A stretch of DNA of 64,000 nt from Streptomyces antarcticus (lineage in GTDB: Bacteria > Actinomycetota > Actinomycetes > Streptomycetales > Streptomycetaceae): NCBI RefSeq assembly GCF_026627255.1, contig NZ_JAPNLM010000017.1:62001-126000 (forward strand). Reading direction: 5' to 3'. Shown in pieces: positions 7,874 to 21,019 of the stretch. Every line of letters begins with the position of its first letter. Within the stretch, counting starts at the first letter, position 1. A program made the position numbers and the translations under genes. Under the pieces are notes generated by a model. It did no database searches. It was not told where the DNA came from and was given only the letters and a program-made list of their open reading frames with translations.

Positions 7874-9160
7874 ATGAGCAAGATCCTGATCCGTGGCGCG
7901 AAGGTACTCGGCGGCGAGGCGCAGGACGTCCTGATCGACGGCGAGACCATCGCCGAGGTCGGTACGGGCCTGTCCGCCGAAGGCGCGACCGTCATCGAGG
8001 CCGAGGGCAAGGTCCTCCTCCCCGGCCTGGTCGACCTGCACACCCACCTGCGCGAGCCGGGCCGCGAGGACAGCGAGACCGTCCTGACCGGAACCCGCGC
8101 CGCGGCCTCCGGCGGCTTCACCGCCGTGTTCGCCATGGCGAACACCTTCCCGGTCGCCGACACCGCCGGCGTCGTCGAGCAGGTCTGGCGCCTCGGCAAG
8201 GAGTCCGGCTACTGCGACGTGCAGCCGATCGGCGCCGTCACCGTCGGCCTGGAGGGCAAGCAGCTCTCCGAGCTGGGCGCCATGCACGACTCCGCCGCCC
8301 GGGTCACCGTCTTCTCCGACGACGGCAAGTGCGTGGACGACGCCGTGATCATGCGTCGCGCCCTGGAGTACGTGAAGGCCTTCGGCGGCGTCGTGGCCCA
8401 GCACGCCCAGGAGCCCCGCCTCACCGAGGGCGCCCAGATGAACGAGGGCGTCGTCTCCGGCGAGCTGGGCCTCGGCGGCTGGCCGGCCGTGGCCGAGGAG
8501 TCGATCATCGCCCGCGACGTCCTCCTCGCCGAGCACGTCGGCTCCCGCGTCCACATCTGCCACCTCTCCACCGCCGGCTCCGTCGAGATCGTCCGCTGGG
8601 CCAAGTCCCGCGGCATCGACGTCACCGCCGAGGTCACCCCCCACCACCTGCTCCTCACCGAGGAGCTCGTGCGCTCGTACAACGCGGTCTACAAGGTCAA
8701 CCCGCCGCTGCGCACCGAGGCCGACGTGCTGGCCCTGCGCGAGGCGCTCGCCGACGGCACGATCGACATCGTCGCCACCGACCACGCCCCGCACCCGCAC
8801 GAGGACAAGGACTGCGAGTGGGCCGCCGCCGCCATGGGCATGGTCGGCCTGGAGACCGCGCTCTCCGTCGTCCAGCAGACGATGGTGGAGACCGGACTGC
8901 TCGACTGGGCGGGCGTCGCGGACCGCATGTCCTTCGCCCCGGCGCGCATCGGCGGCCTGGAGAACCACGGCCGTCCCGTCTCGGCAGGTGAACCCGCGAA
9001 CCTGACCTTGGTGGAGACCTCGTACCGTGGTGTCGTGGACCCCGCACAATTCGCCTCCCGCAGCCGCAACACGCCCTACGAGGGCCGCGAGCTGCCGGGT
9101 CGCGTGACACACACCTTCCTGCGGGGCCGGGCAACGGTCGTGGACGGGACGCTGGCGTGA
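7874..9160 (+). CDS. pyrC: dihydroorotase
   Basis: PyrC closes carbamoyl aspartate to dihydroorotate with a binuclear zinc centre. The 428-residue protein is a class I (long) dihydroorotase. The metal-binding DLHTHLREPG motif has its histidines near residues 56 and 58. Further ligands lie in HICHLST and in the ATDHAPH segment, which holds the catalytic aspartate. It starts two bases after pyrB, and its stop overlaps the GTG of the next gene (GTGA), so it sits in the middle of a coupled operon. Confidence 0.97.
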   Translation: MSKILIRGAKVLGGEAQDVLIDGETIAEVGTGLSAEGATVIEAEGKVLLPGLVDLHTHLREPGREDSETVLTGTRAAASGGFTAVFAMANTFPVADTAGVVEQVWRLGKESGYCDVQPIGAVTVGLEGKQLSELGAMHDSAARVTVFSDDGKCVDDAVIMRRALEYVKAFGGVVAQHAQEPRLTEGAQMNEGVVSGELGLGGWPAVAEESIIARDVLLAEHVGSRVHICHLSTAGSVEIVRWAKSRGIDVTAEVTPHHLLLTEELVRSYNAVYKVNPPLRTEADVLALREALADGTIDIVATDHAPHPHEDKDCEWAAAAMGMVGLETALSVVQQTMVETGLLDWAGVADRMSFAPARIGGLENHGRPVSAGEPANLTLVETSYRGVVDPAQFASRSRNTPYEGRELPGRVTHTFLRGRATVVDGTLA

Positions 9161-9744
9161 CACCTGCAGTAATCCAACTGGCCGCCGAGGCCGAACGGCG
9201 ATCGGCGGAGGTGACGGACTGGGGCGCGCGCATCGCGTGGGTCGTCGGCCTGCTCATCTTCATCGCGTTCGTGTACTGGCTGATGCGGCAGGGCTGGAAA
9301 TGGCGCGGCGCCCTGCAGAACGATCTGCCGGAGCTGCCCGCCGCACCCGACGGCCTCCCCGAGCACCGGCTGGCGCTGACCGGCCGGTACCACGGGTCGA
9401 CCACCGCCGGGCAATGGCTGGACCGGATCGTCGCCCACGGCCTGGGCGTCCGCAGCAGGGTCGAGCTCACGCTCACCGACGCGGGCCTGGACGTGGTCCG
9501 ACCGGGTGCCACCGACTTCTTCGTACCGGCCGCGCGGCTGCGCGGCGCCCGCCTCGACAAGGGAATCGCGGGCAAGGTACTCACCGAGGGCGGTCTGCTC
9601 GTCGTCACATGGGCGCATGGCGACAAGCTGATCGACTCCGGATTCCGCTCCGACCGCGCGGCCGAACACGCCGCCTGGGTCGAAGCGATCAGCACGCTGA
9701 CAACACAGAACTCATCCATCACGACGGAAGGCGCCGAACGATGA
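9157..9744 (+). CDS. single-pass membrane protein of the pyr operon, PH-like domain
   Basis: This 195-residue protein has one membrane segment at about residues 28-48 (AWVVGLLIFIAFVYWLM). A cytoplasmic globular domain follows, with a beta-rich pattern resembling bacterial PH-type domains. It shows no enzyme motif. It is locked into the pyrimidine operon: its GTG overlaps the pyrC stop and its own stop overlaps the carA ATG. I recall a homologue at the same place in S. coelicolor, which argues for a conserved, undefined role, possibly in anchoring or regulating the pathway at the membrane. The function is unknown. Confidence 0.8.
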   Translation: MTPAVIQLAAEAERRSAEVTDWGARIAWVVGLLIFIAFVYWLMRQGWKWRGALQNDLPELPAAPDGLPEHRLALTGRYHGSTTAGQWLDRIVAHGLGVRSRVELTLTDAGLDVVRPGATDFFVPAARLRGARLDKGIAGKVLTEGGLLVVTWAHGDKLIDSGFRSDRAAEHAAWVEAISTLTTQNSSITTEGAER

Positions 9745-10923
9745 CGACCTCCACCAGGGGAGCAGCCAAAGCTCCCGCCGTACTCGTCCTGGAGGACGGC
9801 CGGATCTTCCGCGGCCGTGCCTACGGCGCTGTGGGGGAGACCTTCGGCGAGGCCGTGTTCTCCACCGGCATGACCGGCTACCAGGAGACCCTCACCGACC
9901 CGTCGTACCACCGGCAGGTCGTCGTCATGACCGCCCCGCACGTGGGCAACACCGGCGTCAACGACGAGGACCCCGAGTCGTCCCGCATCTGGGTCGCCGG
10001 GTACGTCGTGCGCGACCCCGCCCGCGTCCCCTCCAACTGGCGCTCCCGGCGCTCGCTGGACGAGGAGCTGGTCCAGCAGGGCGTCGTCGGGATCTCCGGC
10101 ATCGACACCCGCGCGCTGACCCGCCACCTGCGCGAGCGCGGCGCCATGCGCGTCGGCATCTTCTCCGGCGCGAACTGGGACGGGGTCCGCGACGAGGCCC
10201 TGCTCGCCCGCGTCAAGGAAGCCCCGCAGATGAAGGGCGCGAACCTCTCCGCAGAGGTCGCCACCAAGGAGACGTACGTCGTCCCCGCGATCGGCCCCGA
10301 CGGCGAAGCCGTCCCGATCGGCACCGCGAAGTTCACCGTCGCCGCCGTCGACCTCGGCATCAAGGGCATGACCCCGCACCGGATGGCCCAGCGCGGCATC
10401 GAGGTGCACGTGCTCCCCGCCACCGCGACCGTCGAGGACGTCTACGCGGTCGACCCGGACGGCGTGTTCTTCTCCAACGGCCCGGGCGACCCGGCCACCG
10501 CCGACGGCCCCGTCGCCGTCATGCGGGGCGTCCTGGAGCGCAAGACGCCGCTCTTCGGCATCTGCTTCGGCAACCAGATCCTGGGCCGCGCGCTCGGCTT
10601 CGGCACCTACAAGCTGAAGTACGGCCACCGCGGCATCAACCAGCCGGTGCAGGACCGCACCACCGGCAAGGTCGAGATCACCGCGCACAACCACGGCTTC
10701 GCCGTCGACGCGCCCCTCGACAAGATCTCCGAGACCCCCTACGGCCGCGCCGAGGTCTCCCACGTCTGCCTGAACGACCAGGTCGTCGAAGGCCTCCAGC
10801 TGCTCGACCAGCCGGCCTTCAGCGTCCAGTACCACCCCGAGGCGGCCGCCGGCCCGCACGACGCCGCGTACCTCTTCGACCGCTTCACGTCTCTGATGGA
10901 AACCGCCCAGATGGAGGCCGATC

Positions 10924-10931
<8 letters not shown>
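9741..10931 (+). CDS. carA: carbamoyl phosphate synthase, small (glutaminase) subunit
   Basis: CarA hydrolyses glutamine and feeds ammonia to CarB for carbamoyl phosphate, needed for both UMP and arginine. The 396-residue protein has the CPSase_sm N-terminal domain (about residues 12-145). A class I amidotransferase domain follows, with the nucleophile Cys275 in GICFGNQI and the His365/Glu367 pair in QYHPEA. The usual histidine after the nucleophile elbow (GHQ) is Asn here. The ATG at 9741 overlaps the preceding stop (ATGA). The end overlaps the carB GTG by eight bases. Confidence 0.97.
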
Positions 10932-14232
<3,301 letters not shown>

Positions 14233-14246
14233 CAGCCCGAACAGGG

Positions 14247-14288
14247 GAGGGGGACACCGGATTCGCGTATGCGACGGGTGTCCCCCTC
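14247..14288 (+). terminator. hairpin between carB and pyrD
   Basis: A perfect 12-bp stem (14247-14258 with 14277-14288) and 18-base loop are followed by TTC. It lies 15 bases after the carB stop and 30 before the pyrD ATG. It may reduce read-through from carB, so pyrD-pyrF could be less expressed or need its own promoter. Confidence 0.55.
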
Positions 14289-14317
14289 TTCATGAGCGCA
14301 GAGGGATCTTCGAAGCG

Positions 14318-15423
<1,106 letters not shown>

Positions 15424-15427
<4 letters not shown>

Positions 15428-16275
15428 GCCCCACGACCCCCGTGACCCCCTTCGGCACCCGCCTGCGCGCCGCGATGGACGCCCGCGGCCCGCTGTGCGT
15501 CGGCATCGACCCGCACGCCGCCCTGCTGGACTCCTGGGGCCTGGCCGACGACATCGCGGGGCTGGAGACGTTCTCCCGTACGGTCGTGGAGGCGCTGGCC
15601 GACTCGGTGGCGGTCTTCAAGCCGCAGGCCGCCTTCTTCGAGCGGTTCGGCTCGCGCGGCGTCGCGGTGCTGGAGCGGACCGTGGCGGACGCCCGGGCGG
15701 CGGGCTCGCTGGTCGTGATGGACGCCAAGCGGGGTGACATCGGCTCGACGATGGCGGCGTACGCCTCGGCCTTCCTCGATCCGGCCTCGCCGCTGTTCTC
15801 GGACGCGCTCACGGTCTCCCCGTACCTGGGCTACGGCTCGCTGAAGCCGGCCGTGGACCTGGCCCGGGAGTCGGGCGCGGGCCTGTTCGTCCTGGCGCTC
15901 ACCTCCAACCCGGAGGGCGCGGAGGTCCAGCGGGCCGTACGTGAGGACGGCCGGACGATCGGGGCGACGATGCTGGCGCACCTGGCGGCGGAGAACGCGG
16001 GCGCCGAGCCGATGGGCTCCTTCGGAGCGGTCGTCGGCGCCACCCTGGGGGACCTGTCCTCCTTCGACCTGGACATCAACGGGCCGCTGCTGGCCCCCGG
16101 CATCGGCGCGCAGGGCGCGACCGCGGCCGACCTGCCGGCGGTCTTCGGGGCGGCCGTGCGCAACGTCGTCCCGAACGTGTCGCGGGGCGTCCTGAAGCAC
16201 GGCCCCGACGTGGCGGCCCTCCGCACGTCCGCGCGGGGCTTCGCCGAGGAGATCCGCGCGGCCGTCGCCGCGTAG
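15424..16275 (+). CDS. pyrF: orotidine 5'-phosphate decarboxylase, type 2
   Basis: PyrF decarboxylates OMP to UMP, the last step of the pathway. The 283-residue protein belongs to the longer PyrF group found in actinobacteria. The catalytic Lys-Asp network is seen in MDAKRGDIGSTMAAYA. The N-terminal LCVGIDPHAALL and PLLAPGIGAQGA phosphate-binding segments fit as well. GTG 15424 overlaps the pyrD stop (GTGA). Only pyrE is missing from the cluster, as is common in Streptomyces. A hairpin directly follows the stop. Confidence 0.96.
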
Positions 16276-16277
16276 CC

Positions 16278-16320
16278 GCGTCGCGGGGGCGGCCGGTCCG
16301 CCCCGGACGCCCCGCGACGC
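16278..16320 (+). terminator. hairpin terminator after pyrF
   Basis: An 11-bp perfect stem (16278-16288 with 16310-16320) encloses a G+C-rich loop that can fold further. It begins two bases after the pyrF stop and ends the pyrimidine operon. Confidence 0.7.
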
Positions 16321-16873
16321 GCACGCCGGACGGGCCGACGGCCCTCCCGGCCGCCTGACCCGCCCGGACGGCGCCCCGGTGTGACGCGTATCACCGCCAC
16401 CGGGGGCCACCGGCCCCCGGCCCCCCGGCGGGGCGCGCGCCGCCCCCGGCCGCGGCGCGCCGGATTTCGGCCCCGGGGGAGTGCGGCGGGCGCCGCGGGA
16501 GGGCCGTGCTGGTCAGGGATCCGCAAGGGCCACCGCGCCTGCGGGGAGAACCGTGCGCCGCACGTGCCGCGCACCGAAACGGAGCGTTCGAGGCCGCCGC
16601 GGGACGTCCGCGTCGAACGGCCTGACGAAATTCGAGCGTCTTCCACCGGACAAAACCGGGGTAGTTTGTCCGTAATGTACGGTTCGGTGGAGGCTGACCA
16701 GGACTTTTCGTCCGTTCTCGCTGACGAGAGCGGTCGCGGCCGCTAGTCTCCGAGCAGAGTGAACGAGCAGCGAACGAGTTCCACCGCTGTTCGGGAACTT
16801 GCCTGGTGTGGTGCCTTCGGGCTGCCCACCACCGGTCCGTATCCGACAGTTCGACATCCGAGGTGACGTAGGC
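16321..16873. other. intergenic region upstream of sIHF; no gene seen
   Basis: About 550 bases separate the pyrF terminator from the sIHF start. The first half is extremely G+C-rich without coding periodicity. From about 16,610 the base composition relaxes, with several A/T-containing stretches (for example near 16,625-16,690 and 16,745-16,800), which is where sIHF promoters would be expected. No protein similarity or RNA element was recognised. Confidence 0.5.
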
Positions 16874-17197
16874 GTGGCTCTTCCGCCCCTTACCCCTGAA
16901 CAGCGCGCAGCCGCGCTCGAAAAGGCCGCCGCGGCTCGCCGGGAGCGGGCCGAGGTGAAGAATCGGCTCAAGCACTCCGGCGCCTCGCTCCAAGAGGTCA
17001 TCAAGACGGGCCAGGAGAACGACGTCATCGGCAAGATGAAGGTCTCCGCCCTGCTGGAGTCGCTCCCTGGCGTGGGCAAGGTGCGCGCCAAGCAGATCAT
17101 GGAGCGTCTCGGCATCTCCGAATCCCGGCGTGTCCGAGGTCTCGGTTCCAACCAGATCGCCTCTCTGGAGCGTGAGTTCGGCACTCCTGCCGGCTGA
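16874..17197 (+). CDS. Streptomyces-type integration host factor sIHF
   Basis: sIHF is a small actinobacterial nucleoid-associated protein that binds DNA through a helix-two-turn-helix fold and affects topology, antibiotic production and sporulation. From the GTG at 16874 the product is 107 residues: a basic N-terminal helix rich in Ala, Arg and Glu, then the H2TH part LPGVGKVRAKQIMERLGI (about residues 65-82) and the conserved RRVRGLGSNQIASLE. The start is chosen to match MALPPLTPEQR of known sIHF proteins; the frame is open upstream but the composition there is not coding. gmk follows in the classic order. Confidence 0.95.
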   Translation: MALPPLTPEQRAAALEKAAAARRERAEVKNRLKHSGASLQEVIKTGQENDVIGKMKVSALLESLPGVGKVRAKQIMERLGISESRRVRGLGSNQIASLEREFGTPAG

Positions 17198-17258
17198 CGC
17201 GTCGCCCGGAGTCGCCCCGGCGTTCTCAGGCAGTCCTGAGAAGCTGGATAATCGCTCT

Positions 17259-17822
17259 ATGGCAGCAGAGGTTCGTCCGCGGCTGACCGTGCTCTCCGGC
17301 CCTTCGGGGGTCGGCAAGAGTACGGTCGTCGCGCATATGCGCAAGGTCCACCCAGAGGTCTGGCTCTCGGTGTCGGCCACCACCCGCAAGCCGCGGCCCG
17401 GTGAGCGACACGGAGTCCACTACTTCTTCGTCAACGACGACGAGTTCGACAAGCTGATCGCCAACGGCGAGCTGCTGGAGTGGGCCGAATTCGCGGGCAA
17501 CCGCTACGGCACACCGCGCGGCGCGGTGCTGGAACGCCTGGACAACGGCGAGCCGGTACTGCTGGAGATCGACCTCCAGGGCGCACGGCTCGTCCGCGAG
17601 TCCAAGCCCGACGCCCGGCTGGTCTTCCTGGCCCCGCCCAGCTGGGACGAGCTGGTCCGCCGGCTCACCGGCCGGGGCACCGAATCCGCCGAGGTCATCG
17701 AGCGCAGGCTCGACAGTGCCAAGATCGAACTGGCTGCCGAGTCCGAGTTCGACACCACCCTGGTCAACACCTCCGTCGAGGACGTGGCTCGCGAGCTGCT
17801 AGCCTTGATGGAAGTTGTTTGA
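17259..17822 (+). CDS. gmk: guanylate kinase
   Basis: Gmk phosphorylates GMP to GDP. The 187-residue protein has the P-loop SGPSGVGKST at about residues 13-22, and the GMP-binding residues in TTRKPRPGERHGVHYFF and in EWAEFAGNRYGTPRGAV. The length from the ATG at 17259 matches other actinobacterial Gmk proteins; the frame remains open upstream into sIHF but without a better start. It lies between sIHF and rpoZ, as in other Streptomyces. Confidence 0.96.
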   Translation: MAAEVRPRLTVLSGPSGVGKSTVVAHMRKVHPEVWLSVSATTRKPRPGERHGVHYFFVNDDEFDKLIANGELLEWAEFAGNRYGTPRGAVLERLDNGEPVLLEIDLQGARLVRESKPDARLVFLAPPSWDELVRRLTGRGTESAEVIERRLDSAKIELAAESEFDTTLVNTSVEDVARELLALMEVV

Positions 17823-17827
17823 TCGTT

Positions 17828-17849
17828 GATCGATTTTTTCGAATCGATC
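17828..17849 (+). other. A+T-rich hairpin between gmk and rpoZ
   Basis: GATCGATT (17828-17835) pairs with AATCGATC (17842-17849) around TTTTCG. The surrounding 40 bases are strikingly A+T-rich for this chromosome. It could be a terminator or processing site for gmk, or part of an rpoZ promoter. Confidence 0.45.
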
Positions 17850-17886
17850 GATGTTTGATCTTTCACCCATCTTCGGAAGGTAGAGC

Positions 17887-18159
17887 GTGTCCTCTTCCAT
17901 CACTGCGCCCGAGGGCATCATCAACCCGCCGATCGACGAGCTGCTCGAGGCTACGGACTCGAAGTACAGCCTCGTGATCTACGCGGCCAAGCGCGCGCGT
18001 CAGATCAACGCGTACTACTCGCAGCTCGGTGAGGGCCTGCTCGAGTACGTCGGCCCGCTGGTGGACACCCACGTCCACGAGAAGCCGCTTTCGATCGCGC
18101 TGCGCGAGATCAACGCGGGTCTGCTGACCTCCGAGGCCATCGAGGCCCCGGCTCAGTAA
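17887..18159 (+). CDS. rpoZ: RNA polymerase omega subunit
   Basis: Omega assists folding and assembly of beta-prime into RNA polymerase. The 90-residue product starts at GTG 17887 and contains the actinobacterial omega core: INPPIDELLEATDSKYSLVIYAAKRARQIN, followed by VGPLVDTHVHEKPLSIALREINAGLL. It has a ten-base spaced GGAAGG ribosome binding site. A perfect hairpin terminator directly follows, so coaBC is likely transcribed separately. Confidence 0.97.
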   Translation: MSSSITAPEGIINPPIDELLEATDSKYSLVIYAAKRARQINAYYSQLGEGLLEYVGPLVDTHVHEKPLSIALREINAGLLTSEAIEAPAQ

Positions 18160-18179
18160 GGCACCGAGAATTCCTTTCA

Positions 18180-18214
18180 CCACAGGCCCGGCAGACCATC
18201 TGCCGGGCCTGTGG
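18180..18214 (+). terminator. hairpin terminator after rpoZ
   Basis: A perfect 16-bp stem (18180-18195 with 18199-18214) with a three-base loop lies 20 bases after the rpoZ stop. Confidence 0.8.
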
Positions 18215-18293
18215 TGTGTCATGGGTGGGTACGGCGATCAGCGCCGCGGGCCCCGGACGGGCCGCAGGCGTCGGACGAGTCGAAGGGGAGTAC

Positions 18294-19511
18294 GTGGTGG
18301 GTAAGCCGAAGGTCGTGCTGGGAGTCAGCGGCGGCATCGCCGCCTACAAGGCGTGCGAGCTGCTGCGCAGGCTGACCGAGTCCGGGCACGAGGTGCGGGT
18401 GGTGCCCACGGCGGCCTCCCTGAACTTCGTCGGCGAGGCCACCTGGGCCGCCCTGTCCGGGAACCCGGCCTCCACGGAGGTCTGGGAGACCGTCCACGAG
18501 GTCCCGCACGTGCGCATCGGGCAGTCCGCCGACCTCGTCGTCGTCGCCCCGGCCACCGCCGACATGCTCGCGAAGGCCGCCCACGGCCTGGCCGACGACC
18601 TGCTCACGAACACGCTGCTCACCGCCCGCTGCCCGGTGGTCTTCGCACCCGCGATGCACACCGAGATGTGGGAGCACCCCGCCACCCGGGAGAACGTGGC
18701 CACCCTGCGGCGGCGCGGAGCCGTCGTCATCGAGCCCGCCGTGGGCCGGCTCACCGGCAAGGACACCGGCAAGGGGCGGCTGCCCGACCCCGAGGAGATC
18801 TTCGAGGTCTGCCGGGGCGTCCTGGCCCGCGGGACCGCCGGGCCCGACCTCGCCGGGCGGCACGTGGTGATCAGCGCCGGCGGCACCCGGGAGCCGCTGG
18901 ACCCGGTCCGCTTCCTCGGCAACCGCTCCTCCGGCAAGCAGGGCTACGCGCTGGCCCGCACCGCCGTCGCGCGCGGTGCCCGGGTCACCCTGGTGTCCGC
19001 CAACGCCGCGCTGGCCGACCCGGCCGGCGTGGACGTCGTACGGGTGGGCACGGCGCTGCAGCTGCGGGAGGCCGTGCTCAAGGCGGCCGCGGACGCGGAC
19101 GCGGTGGTGATGGCCGCCGCCGTGGCCGACTTCCGGCCCGCCGCGTACGCGAGCGGAAAGATCAAGAAGCGGGACGGGCAGGAGCCCGCTCCCGTCGCGC
19201 TCGTGCGCAACCCCGACGTGCTGGCCGAGATCTCGGCCGACCGGGCCCGCGAGGGCCAGGTCGTCGTCGGATTCGCCGCGGAGACGGACGACGTCCTGGC
19301 CAACGGCCGGGCGAAGCTGCTCCGCAAGGGGTGTGACCTTCTCGTCGTCAACGAGGTCGGAGAGTCCAAGACCTTCGGATCGGAGGAGAACGAGGCCGTC
19401 ATCCTCGCCTCCGACGGCTCAGAGGTCCACGTGCCCCACGGTCCCAAGGAGGCGCTCTCCGAGGTGATCTGGGACCAGGTGGCCCCCCGGCTGGCCCCCC
19501 GACGCGCATGA
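18294..19511 (+). CDS. coaBC: bifunctional phosphopantothenoylcysteine decarboxylase / phosphopantothenate-cysteine ligase
   Basis: CoaBC performs two successive steps of coenzyme A synthesis. The N-terminal flavoprotein decarboxylase domain (about residues 1-185) has the GVSGGIAAYKACELLRRL FMN segment and PAMHTEMWEHPAT with the PxMNxxMW-type active site. Here the usual Asn is His, as in many actinobacteria. The C-terminal ligase domain holds ISAGGTREPLDPVRFLGNRSSGKQGYALA and AAAVADFRP. The start is set at GTG 18294, eight bases after GGGGAG; an adjacent GTG at 18297 is equally possible. An ORF extension further upstream overlaps the rpoZ terminator and was not used. Confidence 0.95.
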   Translation: MVGKPKVVLGVSGGIAAYKACELLRRLTESGHEVRVVPTAASLNFVGEATWAALSGNPASTEVWETVHEVPHVRIGQSADLVVVAPATADMLAKAAHGLADDLLTNTLLTARCPVVFAPAMHTEMWEHPATRENVATLRRRGAVVIEPAVGRLTGKDTGKGRLPDPEEIFEVCRGVLARGTAGPDLAGRHVVISAGGTREPLDPVRFLGNRSSGKQGYALARTAVARGARVTLVSANAALADPAGVDVVRVGTALQLREAVLKAAADADAVVMAAAVADFRPAAYASGKIKKRDGQEPAPVALVRNPDVLAEISADRAREGQVVVGFAAETDDVLANGRAKLLRKGCDLLVVNEVGESKTFGSEENEAVILASDGSEVHVPHGPKEALSEVIWDQVAPRLAPRRA

Positions 19512-19560
19512 GCCGATGTCTTCTCCTCGCCACCTCCGTGCGTCAGAATGGAGTGCCGCA

Positions 19561-19613
19561 GGTCACACCGCTCCCACAAGGCGAGACGGGTGGTCCGGCG
19601 TACGGTGGCGACC
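19561..19613 (+). promoter_or_regulatory. candidate structured leader upstream of metK
   Basis: GGUC plus CACCG (19561-19570) can pair with CGGUG plus GACC (19603-19613) with a small internal bulge, enclosing CCAC/GUGG (19574-19577 with 19590-19593). The structure lies about 95 bases upstream of the metK GTG. It does not match the SAM-I or SAM-IV riboswitch consensus that I know, so it is only a candidate. Confidence 0.3.
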
Positions 19614-19706
19614 GATAAACTGCACGCGGAACGTGATCGGGCGCAGCCCCCGATGTGGTTCCGCCAAATGATCAGCCAGCAGCCGCTGCAACCCCCAGGG
19701 AGCGAT

Positions 19707-20915
<1,209 letters not shown>

Positions 20916-20925
20916 GACCGCCCGC

Positions 20926-20968
20926 CGAACGGCCCCGGACCACCAGGCACCTGGTCCGGGGCCGTTCG
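20926..20968 (+). terminator. hairpin terminator after metK
   Basis: A perfect 16-bp stem (20926-20941 with 20953-20968) lies ten bases after the metK stop. Confidence 0.8.
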
Positions 20969-21019
20969 CGCGTCCGGCCGATCCGTCCGCTGTCACAGGG
21001 GTTTGGTAAGAATGCGGGT

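Noticed and set aside
19512..19706. SAM-I or SAM-IV riboswitch before metK
   Set aside because: The conserved cores of those riboswitches as I know them are not present; only a generic pairing is seen.
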